Position numbers and translations under genes: made by a program. A stretch of DNA of 6,787 nucleotides from JBGPYB01 sp041493035 (GTDB taxonomy: Bacteria; Acidobacteriota; Vicinamibacteria; Fen-336). The notes under the pieces were generated by a model. It searched no databases, was not told the origin of the DNA, and saw nothing but the letters and a program-made list of their open reading frames with translations. Location of the stretch: the NCBI GenBank assembly GCA_041493035.1, contig JBGPYB010000208.1:1-6787 (forward strand), given 5' to 3'. Below, piece after piece: positions 1-6,519 of the stretch (positions are counted from its first letter, which is position 1; each line of letters begins with the position of its first letter).

Positions 1-1031
1 AAGCCGTTCTCGCCCACCGGCTTGCCGAAGGTCGCGCGGCCCACCGTCACGACGTGGATGTAGGGGGTGAGCGCATTGATGATGAATTCGCTCGCCGAAG
101 CCGTCGAATCGCTCGTGATGAAGAAGACCTGGGTCAGGTTGAGGGGCTGGGTCACGGTCTGGAACGCGATCGTGTCGTTCTGGTCGGCGTGCTTGTCGTT
201 GAACGTGAGGGTCGCGAGGGTCTTTCCCGAGTAGCTGTTGCCGGCGATCAGCGACGCCAGGTGCTGGGCCACGCTGACTTCGCCGCCGCCGTTGTACCGC
301 TCATCGATCACGAGCTGCGTCACGCCCTCGCTCGCGAATCGGCTGAAGGCGGCGTCCAGAGCGGCGTTGGACGTGTCGATGAAGCTGTCGAAGAGGAAGT
401 AGCCGACCTTCTGGCGTCCGACCTCCAGCACGGCCACCTGGCTGACGCTGGGCTTAGTGACGATGGCGGACGTCAGCGGCGCGGTGTGGGACTCCAAACG
501 GCGATCGGTATACGTGAAGATGACGGTGACCCCGACGCCGCCGACGCTCAGGACGCTCCCGAGCTGGTTGGCCGACACGAGAGTCGGGACCGGGGTACCG
601 TTGAGCTCCGTTATCGTATCCCCGCGGACGATGCCGCCCTGGTCCGCCGGGCTCCCGGGGAAGACCTGCGTCACCTGAAGTTCATTGCCGCTGCTCAGGT
701 TGAAGCCGAGACCGAAGCCGACGTACTGCCCCGCGCCGTAGAAGGCCTGGTCGGCGGACTTGGTCGTGATGAAGGTGAAGCGATCCAAGGGCTGCTCCCG
801 GAGAGCGTTCAGGAACGCGTCAGCGCTTGCGTAGCTGGCGGGGTCAACCGTGGCCGGAAGGGTCGTGTACCAGTAGTACCAGGAGCGCATCACCGAGAGG
901 ATCTGGGTGTTCTGCCCCGCGACGCCGCAGTCCGACGCGGAGCTTGTCGTGCTTCCCGAGGGAGTCGGCGAGCCGCCGCAGCCGCCGAGCAGCGAAGCCA
1001 GGAAGGTCAGGCCGAGCGCCGTCTTGTTCAT
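1..1031 (-). CDS. PDZ-containing S41-family (C-terminal processing type) serine protease lipoprotein, 3' end outside window
   Basis: Reading the minus strand from an ATG at 1031 gives 343 uninterrupted codons that run off the left edge. Residues 1-18 form a lipoprotein signal: a Lys at position 3, a hydrophobic stretch, then the lipobox LGGC with Cys18 as the predicted lipidated residue, followed by a Ser/Thr/Gly-rich linker. A PDZ-like domain lies at about 100-180, with the ligand-loop-like GFGLGF (105-110) and the core PGSPADQGGIVRGD. The peptidase core follows, with VIDERYNGGG (241-250), SASE (312-315) and TFGK (334-337). Ser312 and Lys337 are 25 residues apart, the spacing of the Ser/Lys dyad in E. 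coli Prc. Proteins of this family cleave substrates in the periplasm or at the outer membrane, often near C-termini. The physiological substrate cannot be told. The C-terminus is missing only because the window ends. The gene is divergent from the TPR/sppA operon. No strong Shine-Dalgarno precedes the start. Confidence 0.9.
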   Translation of the reverse strand, partial: MNKTALGLTFLASLLGGCGGSPTPSGSTTSSASDCGVAGQNTQILSVMRSWYYWYTTLPATVDPASYASADAFLNALREQPLDRFTFITTKSADQAFYGAGQYVGFGLGFNLSSGNELQVTQVFPGSPADQGGIVRGDTITELNGTPVPTLVSANQLGSVLSVGGVGVTVIFTYTDRRLESHTAPLTSAIVTKPSVSQVAVLEVGRQKVGYFLFDSFIDTSNAALDAAFSRFASEGVTQLVIDERYNGGGEVSVAQHLASLIAGNSYSGKTLATLTFNDKHADQNDTIAFQTVTQPLNLTQVFFITSDSTASASEFIINALTPYIHVVTVGRATFGKPVGENG

Positions 1032-1047
1032 GGTGGACACGCCTGAG

Positions 1048-1075
1048 AGCGTACCTGGCTTGAGGCGAAGGTCAA
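1048..1075 (-). promoter_or_regulatory. candidate promoter for the S41 protease gene
   Basis: On the minus strand TTGACC (1075-1070) is followed after 16 nt by TACGCT (1053-1048). The -35 matches at five of six positions. The -10 keeps only the key first, second and last bases. Transcription would start near 1041, leaving a leader of only about 10 nt, consistent with the lack of a clear Shine-Dalgarno. This is a motif match by eye in a GC-rich genome and is weak. Confidence 0.25.
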
Positions 1076-1080
1076 TGGGG

Positions 1081-1108
1081 TTGACGGAGTTTTGCAGTTC
1101 CTTAACCT
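1081..1108 (+). promoter_or_regulatory. candidate promoter for the TPR/sppA operon
   Basis: TTGACG (1081-1086), a 16-nt spacer and TAACCT (1103-1108) resemble a sigma-70 promoter pointing at the TPR gene. The -35 matches five of six positions and the -10 keeps T1, A2 and T6. The predicted start of transcription (about 1115) falls inside the 10-bp inverted repeat at 1107-1134, so the repeat could act as an operator or as a 5' hairpin. Weak evidence, by eye. Confidence 0.25.
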
Positions 1109-1134
1109 ACGGGCCACCCTTGTATGGCCCGTAG
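1107..1134. repeat. perfect 10-bp inverted repeat in the divergent intergenic region
   Basis: CTACGGGCCA (1107-1116) and TGGCCCGTAG (1125-1134) are exact inverted copies separated by 8 nt (CCCTTGTA). It sits between the S41 protease gene and the TPR/sppA operon, overlapping the predicted transcription start on the plus strand. There is no T-run after either arm, so it is not a typical intrinsic terminator. It could be a binding site for a dimeric regulator or a leader hairpin. Confidence 0.7.
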
Positions 1135-1166
1135 TGGGGTGGTAGCCTGTTGTTTTGGGGAGCCCG

Positions 1167-1907
1167 TTGAAGAAAGAGCTGAAGAGACAGATCAAGCAGG
1201 ACGAGCTGATCACCGGCGTCGAGCACGCGGCGTCCTGGGTGAAAAGCCACGAGTCGCAGGTGCGCGTGGGGGCTATTCTGCTGGTGGTCCTGGGGGCAGC
1301 GGCCTTCGGCGGCTACACCTTCACCAAGAACCGGGCGCGGGCCGCCGAGGACGCCTTCGCCGCCGCGCTCGAGACGTTCGAAGCGCCGGTCGTGAGCGAG
1401 CTGCCGCCGGACGCGCCCAAGCCGTCGGGGCGGGTCTTCGCGACCGCGGAAGAGAAGTATCGGAAAGCCGCCGCGGCCTTCGACGGCGTGGAGCGAGCCT
1501 ACCCGTCTCTGGCCGTCGGGCAGCGGGCGCGCTATTACGGTGGCCTCGCGCGAGCCGAGTTCGGCGACAAGGAAGGGGCCGAGAAGGCCCTCAAGGACGT
1601 GGCTGCGATCAAGGGCGGCAACGGACTCGAGCCGGCCCTCGCCCGTCTGGCGCTCGCGGGATTGCAGCGCCGCAGCGGAGCCCTCGACAAGGCAGCGGAC
1701 GCCTACAAGCAACTGGCCGACGATACCTCGTTCCCGCTGCCGCGGGACCACGCCCTGATGGATCTGGCCTCGACCCTCGAGCAGGCGCGCCGGCTGGAAG
1801 AGGCGCGGGCGGCCTACCGCAGGCTGGCCGACGAGTACCCCGAGAGCGTCTATGCCGCCGACGCTCGGCGGCGAGCGGACTTCCTCACCACGGCGAAGGA
1901 AAGCTAG
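1167..1907 (+). CDS. membrane-anchored tetratricopeptide repeat protein, YfgM/TPR_21-like
   Basis: A 246-residue protein from a TTG start at 1167. A charged cytosolic tail beginning MKKELKRQIKQDE comes first, then one TM segment at about 34-53 (VGAILLVVLGAAAFGGY), then an alanine-rich helical domain to the C-terminus with TPR-like pairs. Examples are the segments EKYRKAAAAFDGVERAYP, DKAADAYKQLAD and EEARAAYRRLADEYPES. This layout matches the YfgM/TPR_21 family, whose E. coli member is an inner-membrane protein that works with the Sec translocon and periplasmic chaperones. I infer a similar scaffold role. GGGGAG (1157-1162) lies 4 nt before this TTG. An in-frame TTG at 1155 would add four residues but has no Shine-Dalgarno. 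The stop is 10 nt before sppA, so the two genes are probably one transcript. This suggests that the TPR protein serves SppA or the same envelope process. Function is not proven by sequence alone. Confidence 0.8.
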   Translation: MKKELKRQIKQDELITGVEHAASWVKSHESQVRVGAILLVVLGAAAFGGYTFTKNRARAAEDAFAAALETFEAPVVSELPPDAPKPSGRVFATAEEKYRKAAAAFDGVERAYPSLAVGQRARYYGGLARAEFGDKEGAEKALKDVAAIKGGNGLEPALARLALAGLQRRSGALDKAADAYKQLADDTSFPLPRDHALMDLASTLEQARRLEEARAAYRRLADEYPESVYAADARRRADFLTTAKES

Positions 1908-1917
1908 GTCACCCGGG

Positions 1918-3636
1918 ATGAAGCGCCGCACCAAATGGGTCCTTGCCGCGGGTGTCGTGGCCGTGGCCCTCGGAGCCGCGACGGTGGGCGGGATCGCCCT
2001 TCTGCTTCGCGGCCCGTCTTCGGGCGGCCCGGTCTGGAGCCGCACGGGGAACTACCTGGAGCTTCGTCTCGAGGGGGAAATTCCCGAGGCGCCGGCGGCG
2101 GACTTTGGCTCGTTCCTCGAGCGTCGTCCAACCTCGCTGCGCACCGTGATCGAAAGCCTGGACCGCGCGGCGGCCGACTCCAAAGTCACCGCGGCGCTGG
2201 TCCACGTGAGCTTCCTCGACGCGGGGTGGGGGAGGGTCCAGGAGGTGCGGGACGCGATCCTTCGCTTCCGGAAGTCCGGCAAGCCGGCGTACGCGTACAT
2301 CGAGTTCTGCGGCAACAAGGAGTACTACCTCGCCACGTCGTGCTCGAAGGTCTACGCTCTTCCCACGGCGATCCTCCAGGTGGCAGGCCTCTCGGCCGAG
2401 GTGACCTTCTTCCGCAAGAGCCTCGAGAAGCTCGGCGTCGAAGCGCAGTTCGAAGGGGTCGGGAAGTACAAGAACGCGCCCAACACCTTCACGGAAAGCT
2501 CGTTCACCGAGCCACACCGGGAACAGATGAACGCCCTCGTCGACAGCCTCTACGAGCAATACGTGGCGGCCATCGCGACGGGGCGGGGAAAGTCGGCCGA
2601 GGAGGTGCGGGGACTCATCGATCGCGGCCCGTACGATGCGCCTGGGGCACTCCGTTCCGGTCTCGTGGACGCCCTCATTTACCAGGACGAGTTGCAAGCG
2701 AAGCTCGGAGGCGCCTCGCGGCTCACTCCTGGGCGGTACGTTCGCGCCTTCCGGGGCTTCGGATTTGATCGCCGCCCGAAGGTGGCCCTGATCTACGCCG
2801 TGGGCGAGATCATGCCGGGGGAGAGCCAGTCGAGTGGCTTTGGTGGCGAGTCGGCGGGTTCCGATACGGTGTCCGGCGCGATCCGCGATGCACGCACCGA
2901 CGACGACATCAAGGCGATCGTCCTCCGCGTCGACAGTCCGGGGGGCTTCGGTCCGGCGGCTGACGTCATCCGTCGCGAGGTCCAACTCGCGCAGAAGGTG
3001 AAGCCGGTCGTCGTATCGATGGGGGACTTGGCGGCGTCAGGGGGCTACTACGTCACGATCGGGAGCAGTGCCATCATCGCCGAGCCGGGGACCATCACCG
3101 GTTCCATCGGCGTCTTCAGCGGGAAGTTCAGCCTGCGTGGCCTCTACGATAAGCTGGGCGTGACCAAGGAGATCGTGAGCCGCGGCGCCAACGCGAGCCT
3201 CTTCACCTCATACCGCCCCTGGACGACCGAGGAGCGGGCGAAGGTGCGGGGCCAGAACGTGGCCTTCTACGAGGACTTCGTCCGCAAGGTCGCCGCGGGT
3301 CGCGGGAAGTCGTACAAGGACATCGACGCCATCGCCCAGGGCCGGGTGTGGACTGGGATCGACGCTCTGCAGCGCGGTCTGGTCGACCGCCTCGGTGGCC
3401 TCCAGGACGCGGTCGCGACGGCCAAGGAGAAGGCTCACATCGCGAAGGGGCAGGACGTGGCCCTCGTAACCCTGCCCCCGAGGAAGGGGTTCCTCGACAT
3501 GGTGTGGCAGCGGCAGGAGGAGGACTCCGCCCTGAGTGCTCTGCCCCTCGACCTCAAGGCGCTGCTCCGGTGGGTCAGGGCCATGGCGCCGGAAGGGCCG
3601 ATGGCTCGCCTGCCCTTTCGCCTGATCGTGCGCTGA
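1918..3636 (+). CDS. sppA: signal peptide peptidase SppA, double-domain (67K-type) form
   Basis: A 572-residue membrane-anchored serine protease of family S49. SppA degrades signal peptides left in the membrane after secretion and some membrane proteins. Residues 7-31 are a hydrophobic N-terminal anchor. The N-terminal S49-like domain (about 45-270) carries GKYKNA with Lys185, matching the catalytic Lys209 of E. coli SppA. The C-terminal S49 domain (about 285-505) carries LRVDSPGG (336-343) and GDLAASGGYY (369-378) with Ser374 as nucleophile, then TGSIGV (394-399). The Lys-Ser distance is 189 residues (200 in E. coli), so the dyad is intact and split between domains as in long SppA proteins. 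The ATG at 1918 is chosen because it places a basic N-terminus right before the anchor. The frame is open further upstream, but that part overlaps the TPR gene and looks non-coding. The ribosome binding site is weak (CCCGGG), so translational coupling to the TPR gene is likely. The gene is convergent with the peptidase gene downstream. Confidence 0.93.
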   Translation: MKRRTKWVLAAGVVAVALGAATVGGIALLLRGPSSGGPVWSRTGNYLELRLEGEIPEAPAADFGSFLERRPTSLRTVIESLDRAAADSKVTAALVHVSFLDAGWGRVQEVRDAILRFRKSGKPAYAYIEFCGNKEYYLATSCSKVYALPTAILQVAGLSAEVTFFRKSLEKLGVEAQFEGVGKYKNAPNTFTESSFTEPHREQMNALVDSLYEQYVAAIATGRGKSAEEVRGLIDRGPYDAPGALRSGLVDALIYQDELQAKLGGASRLTPGRYVRAFRGFGFDRRPKVALIYAVGEIMPGESQSSGFGGESAGSDTVSGAIRDARTDDDIKAIVLRVDSPGGFGPAADVIRREVQLAQKVKPVVVSMGDLAASGGYYVTIGSSAIIAEPGTITGSIGVFSGKFSLRGLYDKLGVTKEIVSRGANASLFTSYRPWTTEERAKVRGQNVAFYEDFVRKVAAGRGKSYKDIDAIAQGRVWTGIDALQRGLVDRLGGLQDAVATAKEKAHIAKGQDVALVTLPPRKGFLDMVWQRQEEDSALSALPLDLKALLRWVRAMAPEGPMARLPFRLIVR

Positions 3637-3646
3637 GCCCCGACCG

Positions 3647-5149
3647 TCAGCTCCCGTTCTGGAGTCGCAGGCGGTCGGCCCAGGCGCGTCGCGTCCCCAG
3701 GTAGTCCTGACCGTAAACCTGCCGGAAGGCGTCGTCCACGCTTCCCGTGCGCCCCATGGCGCGAAGCAGGTCGTTCAGGCCTCCTTGCCCGCGGAGGGAA
3801 CCCAGGTGCTCCACGTACGAGAGCGCCGCGATGTAGAAACCGCCGACGCCTCCCATCCGTCCGTCGGCGAGTGCGGTGAGACGGGCCGGGCTCAGCATCG
3901 TCGCGGTCCTCTTCCCCTCCATGAACTGGGCTAGCCCTTCGTGGACTTCGCGAGGCGCCAGGCCGCGGCTCAGGTCGTGGATGAAGGCGTGGGTCAACTC
4001 GTGGATGAGGGTGCCGTCCATCTCGGGGCTGAGGCTGCTCGTGAGGCCGCCGACGGGGATGCGGATGCGACCGTCGAAGTTGTCGAATTCGCCGCCGGAC
4101 CACGCCGGTGCACCGCTCGCGTCGTAGTAACCCTGGGTGGTGAAGAGGATCACCGCGACGGTAGCCTTGGGCTGATGGTCGAACGCTACGACGAGGGTCG
4201 CGTAGTGGTGCTCCAGGACCCGCAGGATCTCTCGCCCGACGTCTTCGTGAGCTTCCCCGTCGTAGCGGACGTTGAAGTGGGAGAGGCGTTGCTCGGTCAT
4301 TCCTCGTTCGTCGGCCAGCCCCTTCTCGATCCGAGCCAGAAGGGATCGGGCCGAGTCGTTCGGCCGGATGTCGATGGCGTGGTGGAGGACGTCGGCTGCT
4401 TCGCGGTTGCGGTCCTGGCGGAAGAGCGAATAGGCCAGGCCTTCGAGCAGGTCGCCATTCTGTGGCGCCAGGGGCAAGGCATCCCTCACCGCGGCCTCGG
4501 CGCCGGCCCAGTCGCTGCCGTCGAGGAGCACGCTCATGAGTTGGATGCGGACGGTGACCGCCGAGGAATCGACGGCGATGGCGCGACGCAGGGCCCCGGC
4601 CGCGGTTTCGAACCGCCGGGCTCCGCGATCCTGCTCCGCCGAAACGACGAGAGTGGACACCAGGAGGTTCTTGATCTCGGCCTCCAACGGATGGCGAGCG
4701 CGCAGGCCCTCCGCGAGCGCGACATCGACGCTGGCGAGCGGCGCATGAACGCTCAGTCGGCGGGCCAGATCCTGCGCCGCCGCGAGGTCCACGTCCGGGA
4801 GCGAAGTAGCCCTGAAATCCGCGAGGGGCTCGCGCTTCGCCGGGATCGCCACCGGCGGAGGAAGGGTCGGCAACGGCTGCTCGGAGACGGTGCCCGCGGG
4901 AAGAGGCGGGGGTCTTCGGGACTCGATCCGCCGCTCCAGCTCCCACGAGACGGCGGCCGTGGCCGCGAGCAGGGCCAGGAGAAGTAGCGGCCGCGATGCC
5001 GAGGAGCCGGTCGGCGACGTAGCCAGCGCTGTGGAAGGCGGTTGGGCCGCGGCGGGCCGGGGTCTCTCCCGTAGCTTCGCGAACACCACGCCGCAGCGAG
5101 GGCACGCGGTGCCGACGACGTCGGCGGCGTCGCAACGAGGGCAGTTCAC
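3647..5149 (-). CDS. zinc-ribbon, TM, TPR-like and peptidase MA (HExxH) membrane metallopeptidase
   Basis: A 500-residue protein from a GTG start at 5149. The N-terminus has a zinc ribbon with paired CxxC motifs (Cys3/Cys6 and Cys16/Cys19, CPRC twice). A Pro/Ala/Ser linker follows, then one short TM segment at about 54-68, then a proline-rich spacer. Residues about 120-280 form helical TPR-like pairs, including AAGALRRAIAVD and AADVLHHAIDIRPN. The C-terminal domain (about 290-490) has HELTHAF with His383, Glu384 and His387, and HEGLAQF with Glu404. This is the zinc-ligand and catalytic pattern of gluzincins of the peptidase MA type. All key residues are present, so it is probably active. The substrate is unknown. 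The zinc ribbon would be cytosolic and the TPR and peptidase parts periplasmic if the N-terminus is inside, but the charges flanking the TM do not settle this. The start is supported by the zinc ribbon lying at the very N-terminus, although no good Shine-Dalgarno is seen. Its stop is 10 nt from the sppA stop. Confidence 0.85.
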   Translation of the reverse strand: MNCPRCDAADVVGTACPRCGVVFAKLRERPRPAAAQPPSTALATSPTGSSASRPLLLLALLAATAAVSWELERRIESRRPPPLPAGTVSEQPLPTLPPPVAIPAKREPLADFRATSLPDVDLAAAQDLARRLSVHAPLASVDVALAEGLRARHPLEAEIKNLLVSTLVVSAEQDRGARRFETAAGALRRAIAVDSSAVTVRIQLMSVLLDGSDWAGAEAAVRDALPLAPQNGDLLEGLAYSLFRQDRNREAADVLHHAIDIRPNDSARSLLARIEKGLADERGMTEQRLSHFNVRYDGEAHEDVGREILRVLEHHYATLVVAFDHQPKATVAVILFTTQGYYDASGAPAWSGGEFDNFDGRIRIPVGGLTSSLSPEMDGTLIHELTHAFIHDLSRGLAPREVHEGLAQFMEGKRTATMLSPARLTALADGRMGGVGGFYIAALSYVEHLGSLRGQGGLNDLLRAMGRTGSVDDAFRQVYGQDYLGTRRAWADRLRLQNGS

Positions 5150-5171
5150 GGCTTCGATGGTAACAGGTTGG

Positions 5172-5200
5172 CCCGGACCTCCGCCGGCGCGGCGTCCGGG
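5172..5200. repeat. GC-rich imperfect inverted repeat between the peptidase gene and efp
   Basis: CCCGGAC (5172-5178) and GTCCGGG (5194-5200) are perfect inverted arms. Inside them CCGC (5181-5184) pairs with GCGG (5189-5192) around a CGGC tetraloop, with a small CT/C internal loop. It covers the place where the efp -35 element should be. It would also lie in the leader of the minus-strand peptidase gene. No T-run follows on either strand, so a terminator is unlikely. It may be an operator, a leader structure or chance in GC-rich DNA. Confidence 0.5.
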
Positions 5201-5207
5201 AAAGTCA

Positions 5208-5213
5208 TATAAT
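5208..5213 (+). promoter_or_regulatory. consensus -10 box (TATAAT) of the efp-tdk transcript
   Basis: TATAAT at 5208-5213 is an exact sigma-70 -10 match in an otherwise GC-rich spacer, 33 nt before the efp start codon. Transcription would begin near 5220, giving a leader of about 27 nt that holds the ribosome binding site. No -35 match is found 16-18 nt upstream, and there is no TGn extension. Confidence 0.6.
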
Positions 5214-5235
5214 TGGGGTTTTGATTCAGCCAGAC

Positions 5236-5240
5236 GGGAG
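5236..5240 (+). promoter_or_regulatory. ribosome binding site of efp
   Basis: GGGAG ends 6 nt before the ATG at 5247, a normal Shine-Dalgarno distance. It fixes the efp start against the much longer open frame that continues upstream. Confidence 0.7.
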
Positions 5241-5246
5241 ACTCCA

Positions 5247-5807
5247 ATGATCCAGGCGACTCAACTGAAACGCGGAATGGTGATCAAACATGAGGGCGAC
5301 CTCTACCGCGTGGTTGAAGCCCAGCACAAGACCCCCGGGAACCTTCGGGGAATGGTGCAGGCGAAGATCCGGAACCTGAAGACCAGCTCCATCAGCGACC
5401 ATCGGTTCCGCTCCGTCGACATGGTGGAACGGGCGATCCTGGACGAGACCGAGATGGAGTTTCTCTACCAGGACGGTGACATGTACCACTTCATGAACAA
5501 CGAGACCTACGAGCAGATGGGCCTGTCGAATGAGGTTCTCGGAGACGCCGTCTCCTATCTGATCCCCAACATCAAGCTGAAGATCGCTCTCTGGGAGGAA
5601 CGTCCCGTGGGGATCGACCTGCCCCTGACCGTCGAGATGACCGTGGTGGAGACCGAGCCCGCGATCAAGGGCGCCTCCGTCTCGAACGTGGGAAAGCCCG
5701 CGAAGATGGAGACGGGTCTCATCATCCAGGTGCCCGCCTTCGTGGCTGAAGGGGACGTGATCCGCATCGACACCGCTTCGGGCTCCTACATCGAGCGGGC
5801 GAAGTAG
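5247..5807 (+). CDS. efp: translation elongation factor P (EF-P)
   Basis: A 186-residue protein, the standard EF-P length. EF-P binds the ribosome between the P and E sites and relieves stalling at consecutive prolines. The three beta-barrel domains are visible: an N-terminal KOW-like domain (about 1-63), a central OB domain (about 66-127) with the family signature FMNNETYEQ (82-90), and a C-terminal OB domain containing ETGLIIQVPAF and the ending IDTASGSYIER. The loop that reaches the peptidyl-transferase centre reads HKTPGNLRG (27-35). It lacks the PGKG lysine of E. coli (Lys34) and is one residue longer by hand alignment, so neither the lysyl-lysine type nor a simple Arg32 type is evident. 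The start is set by GGGAG and by homology. A consensus TATAAT lies upstream. The thymidine kinase gene follows after 12 nt, so the two are likely co-transcribed. Identification is very secure. The modification state is unknown. Confidence 0.97.
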   Translation: MIQATQLKRGMVIKHEGDLYRVVEAQHKTPGNLRGMVQAKIRNLKTSSISDHRFRSVDMVERAILDETEMEFLYQDGDMYHFMNNETYEQMGLSNEVLGDAVSYLIPNIKLKIALWEERPVGIDLPLTVEMTVVETEPAIKGASVSNVGKPAKMETGLIIQVPAFVAEGDVIRIDTASGSYIERAK

Positions 5808-5819
5808 GCGGGTCCTCGC

Positions 5820-6398
5820 ATGAATCCCGCGCCGCGGTCGGGGACCGGCTGGATCGAGGTCATCACCGGAAGCATGTTCAGCGGGAAGAGCGAAGAGCTC
5901 ATCCGCCGCATCCGCCGGGCCGAGATCGCGCGCCAGAAGGTCCAGATCTTCAAGCCCCTCGTGGACGACCGCTTCGGTGCAGAGGAGATCGTGAGCCACT
6001 CGGACATGAAGCTGCCGTCGGTCGCGGTCGGCTCCGCCGGTGAGATCCTCGAACGGACCTTGCCCAGCACCGAAGTCGTGGGGATCGACGAGGGCCAATT
6101 CTTCGACGCCTCCCTCGTGCAGGTCGCCAACAGCCTGGCGGACCGAGGGATCCGCGTGATCGTTGCGGGCCTCGACCAGGACTACATGGGTCGCCCCTTC
6201 GAACCGATGCCGCAGCTCCTGGCGGTCGCCGAGTACGTCGACAAGACGCTGGCCATCTGTATGCGCTGCGGCGCCCCCGCGAACCGAAGCCAGCGCCTCG
6301 TGGCGGCCACTGACCGCGTGGTCGTGGGGGGCGCCCACGAGTACGAAGCCCGCTGCCGCCACTGCTTCCGTCCTGGCCCGTCGCGTTCCGAATCGTAA
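5820..6398 (+). CDS. tdk: thymidine kinase, type II (TK1-like)
   Basis: A 192-residue cytosolic salvage enzyme that phosphorylates thymidine to dTMP with ATP. The P-loop GSMFSGKS lies at 17-24 (Lys23, Ser24). The Walker B/active-site segment GIDEGQFFD lies at 88-96, with Glu91 as the likely catalytic base. The structural zinc site is complete, with Cys147 and Cys150 (CMRC) and Cys179 and Cys182 (CRHC). The segment VVVGGAHEYEARC (167-179) is the usual nucleoside-binding lasso region, with Tyr175 in its conserved place. Length fits the family. The ATG at 5820 is 12 nt after the efp stop, with GGCGGG (5807-5812) as a poor Shine-Dalgarno, so coupling to efp translation is plausible. There is no functional link to EF-P beyond rapid-growth housekeeping. 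The C-terminus ends in a short Ser/Arg-rich tail. The call is secure. Confidence 0.96.
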   Translation: MNPAPRSGTGWIEVITGSMFSGKSEELIRRIRRAEIARQKVQIFKPLVDDRFGAEEIVSHSDMKLPSVAVGSAGEILERTLPSTEVVGIDEGQFFDASLVQVANSLADRGIRVIVAGLDQDYMGRPFEPMPQLLAVAEYVDKTLAICMRCGAPANRSQRLVAATDRVVVGGAHEYEARCRHCFRPGPSRSES

Positions 6399-6503
6399 CA
6401 GACTGGCGTCCCGTGTGTGGCGTTGCCCGTTGAGGCAAGAAGGAGCATCCTGCGCGGAATGAGCGCTTTCTGGGCGATCGTCACCATCGGGCACACGGTT
6501 TGC

Positions 6504-6513
6504 AAGAGGGTGA
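6504..6513 (+). promoter_or_regulatory. ribosome binding site of the partial right-edge gene
   Basis: AAGAGGGTGA matches the extended anti-Shine-Dalgarno complement at eight of ten positions. Its GAGG core (6506-6509) ends 10 nt before the ATG at 6520. It supports the start of the partial gene at the right edge. Confidence 0.5.
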
Positions 6514-6519
6514 GTAGGA

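Noticed and set aside
54..1046. Plus-strand open frame of 330 codons
   Set aside because: It is the antisense of the S41 protease, whose lipobox, PDZ and Ser/Lys motifs are clear on the minus strand. The antisense product has no recognisable motif and is rich in Arg, Glu and Val, typical of GC-rich shadows.
1909..2985. Long minus-strand open frame across sppA
   Set aside because: It lies wholly opposite the conserved SppA reading frame and encodes an Arg/His/Asp-rich product without motifs.
3637..3646. Bidirectional terminator between the convergent genes
   Set aside because: The gap is only 10 nt and neither it nor the flanking codons show a stable hairpin with a T-run.
3941..4987. Plus-strand open frame of 348 codons across the metallopeptidase gene
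   Set aside because: It is the complement of a frame carrying CxxC and HExxH motifs in the right order. Its own product shows no motif.
6423..6438. Small hairpin TTGCC/GGCAA after tdk as a terminator
   Set aside because: The stem is only 5 bp with a 6-nt loop and no T-run follows, so it cannot be supported as an intrinsic terminator.
6399..6519. Possible tRNA or small RNA in the spacer after tdk
   Set aside because: No cloverleaf arms, T-loop sequence or conserved anticodon stem could be found by eye. Only short chance inverted repeats are present.
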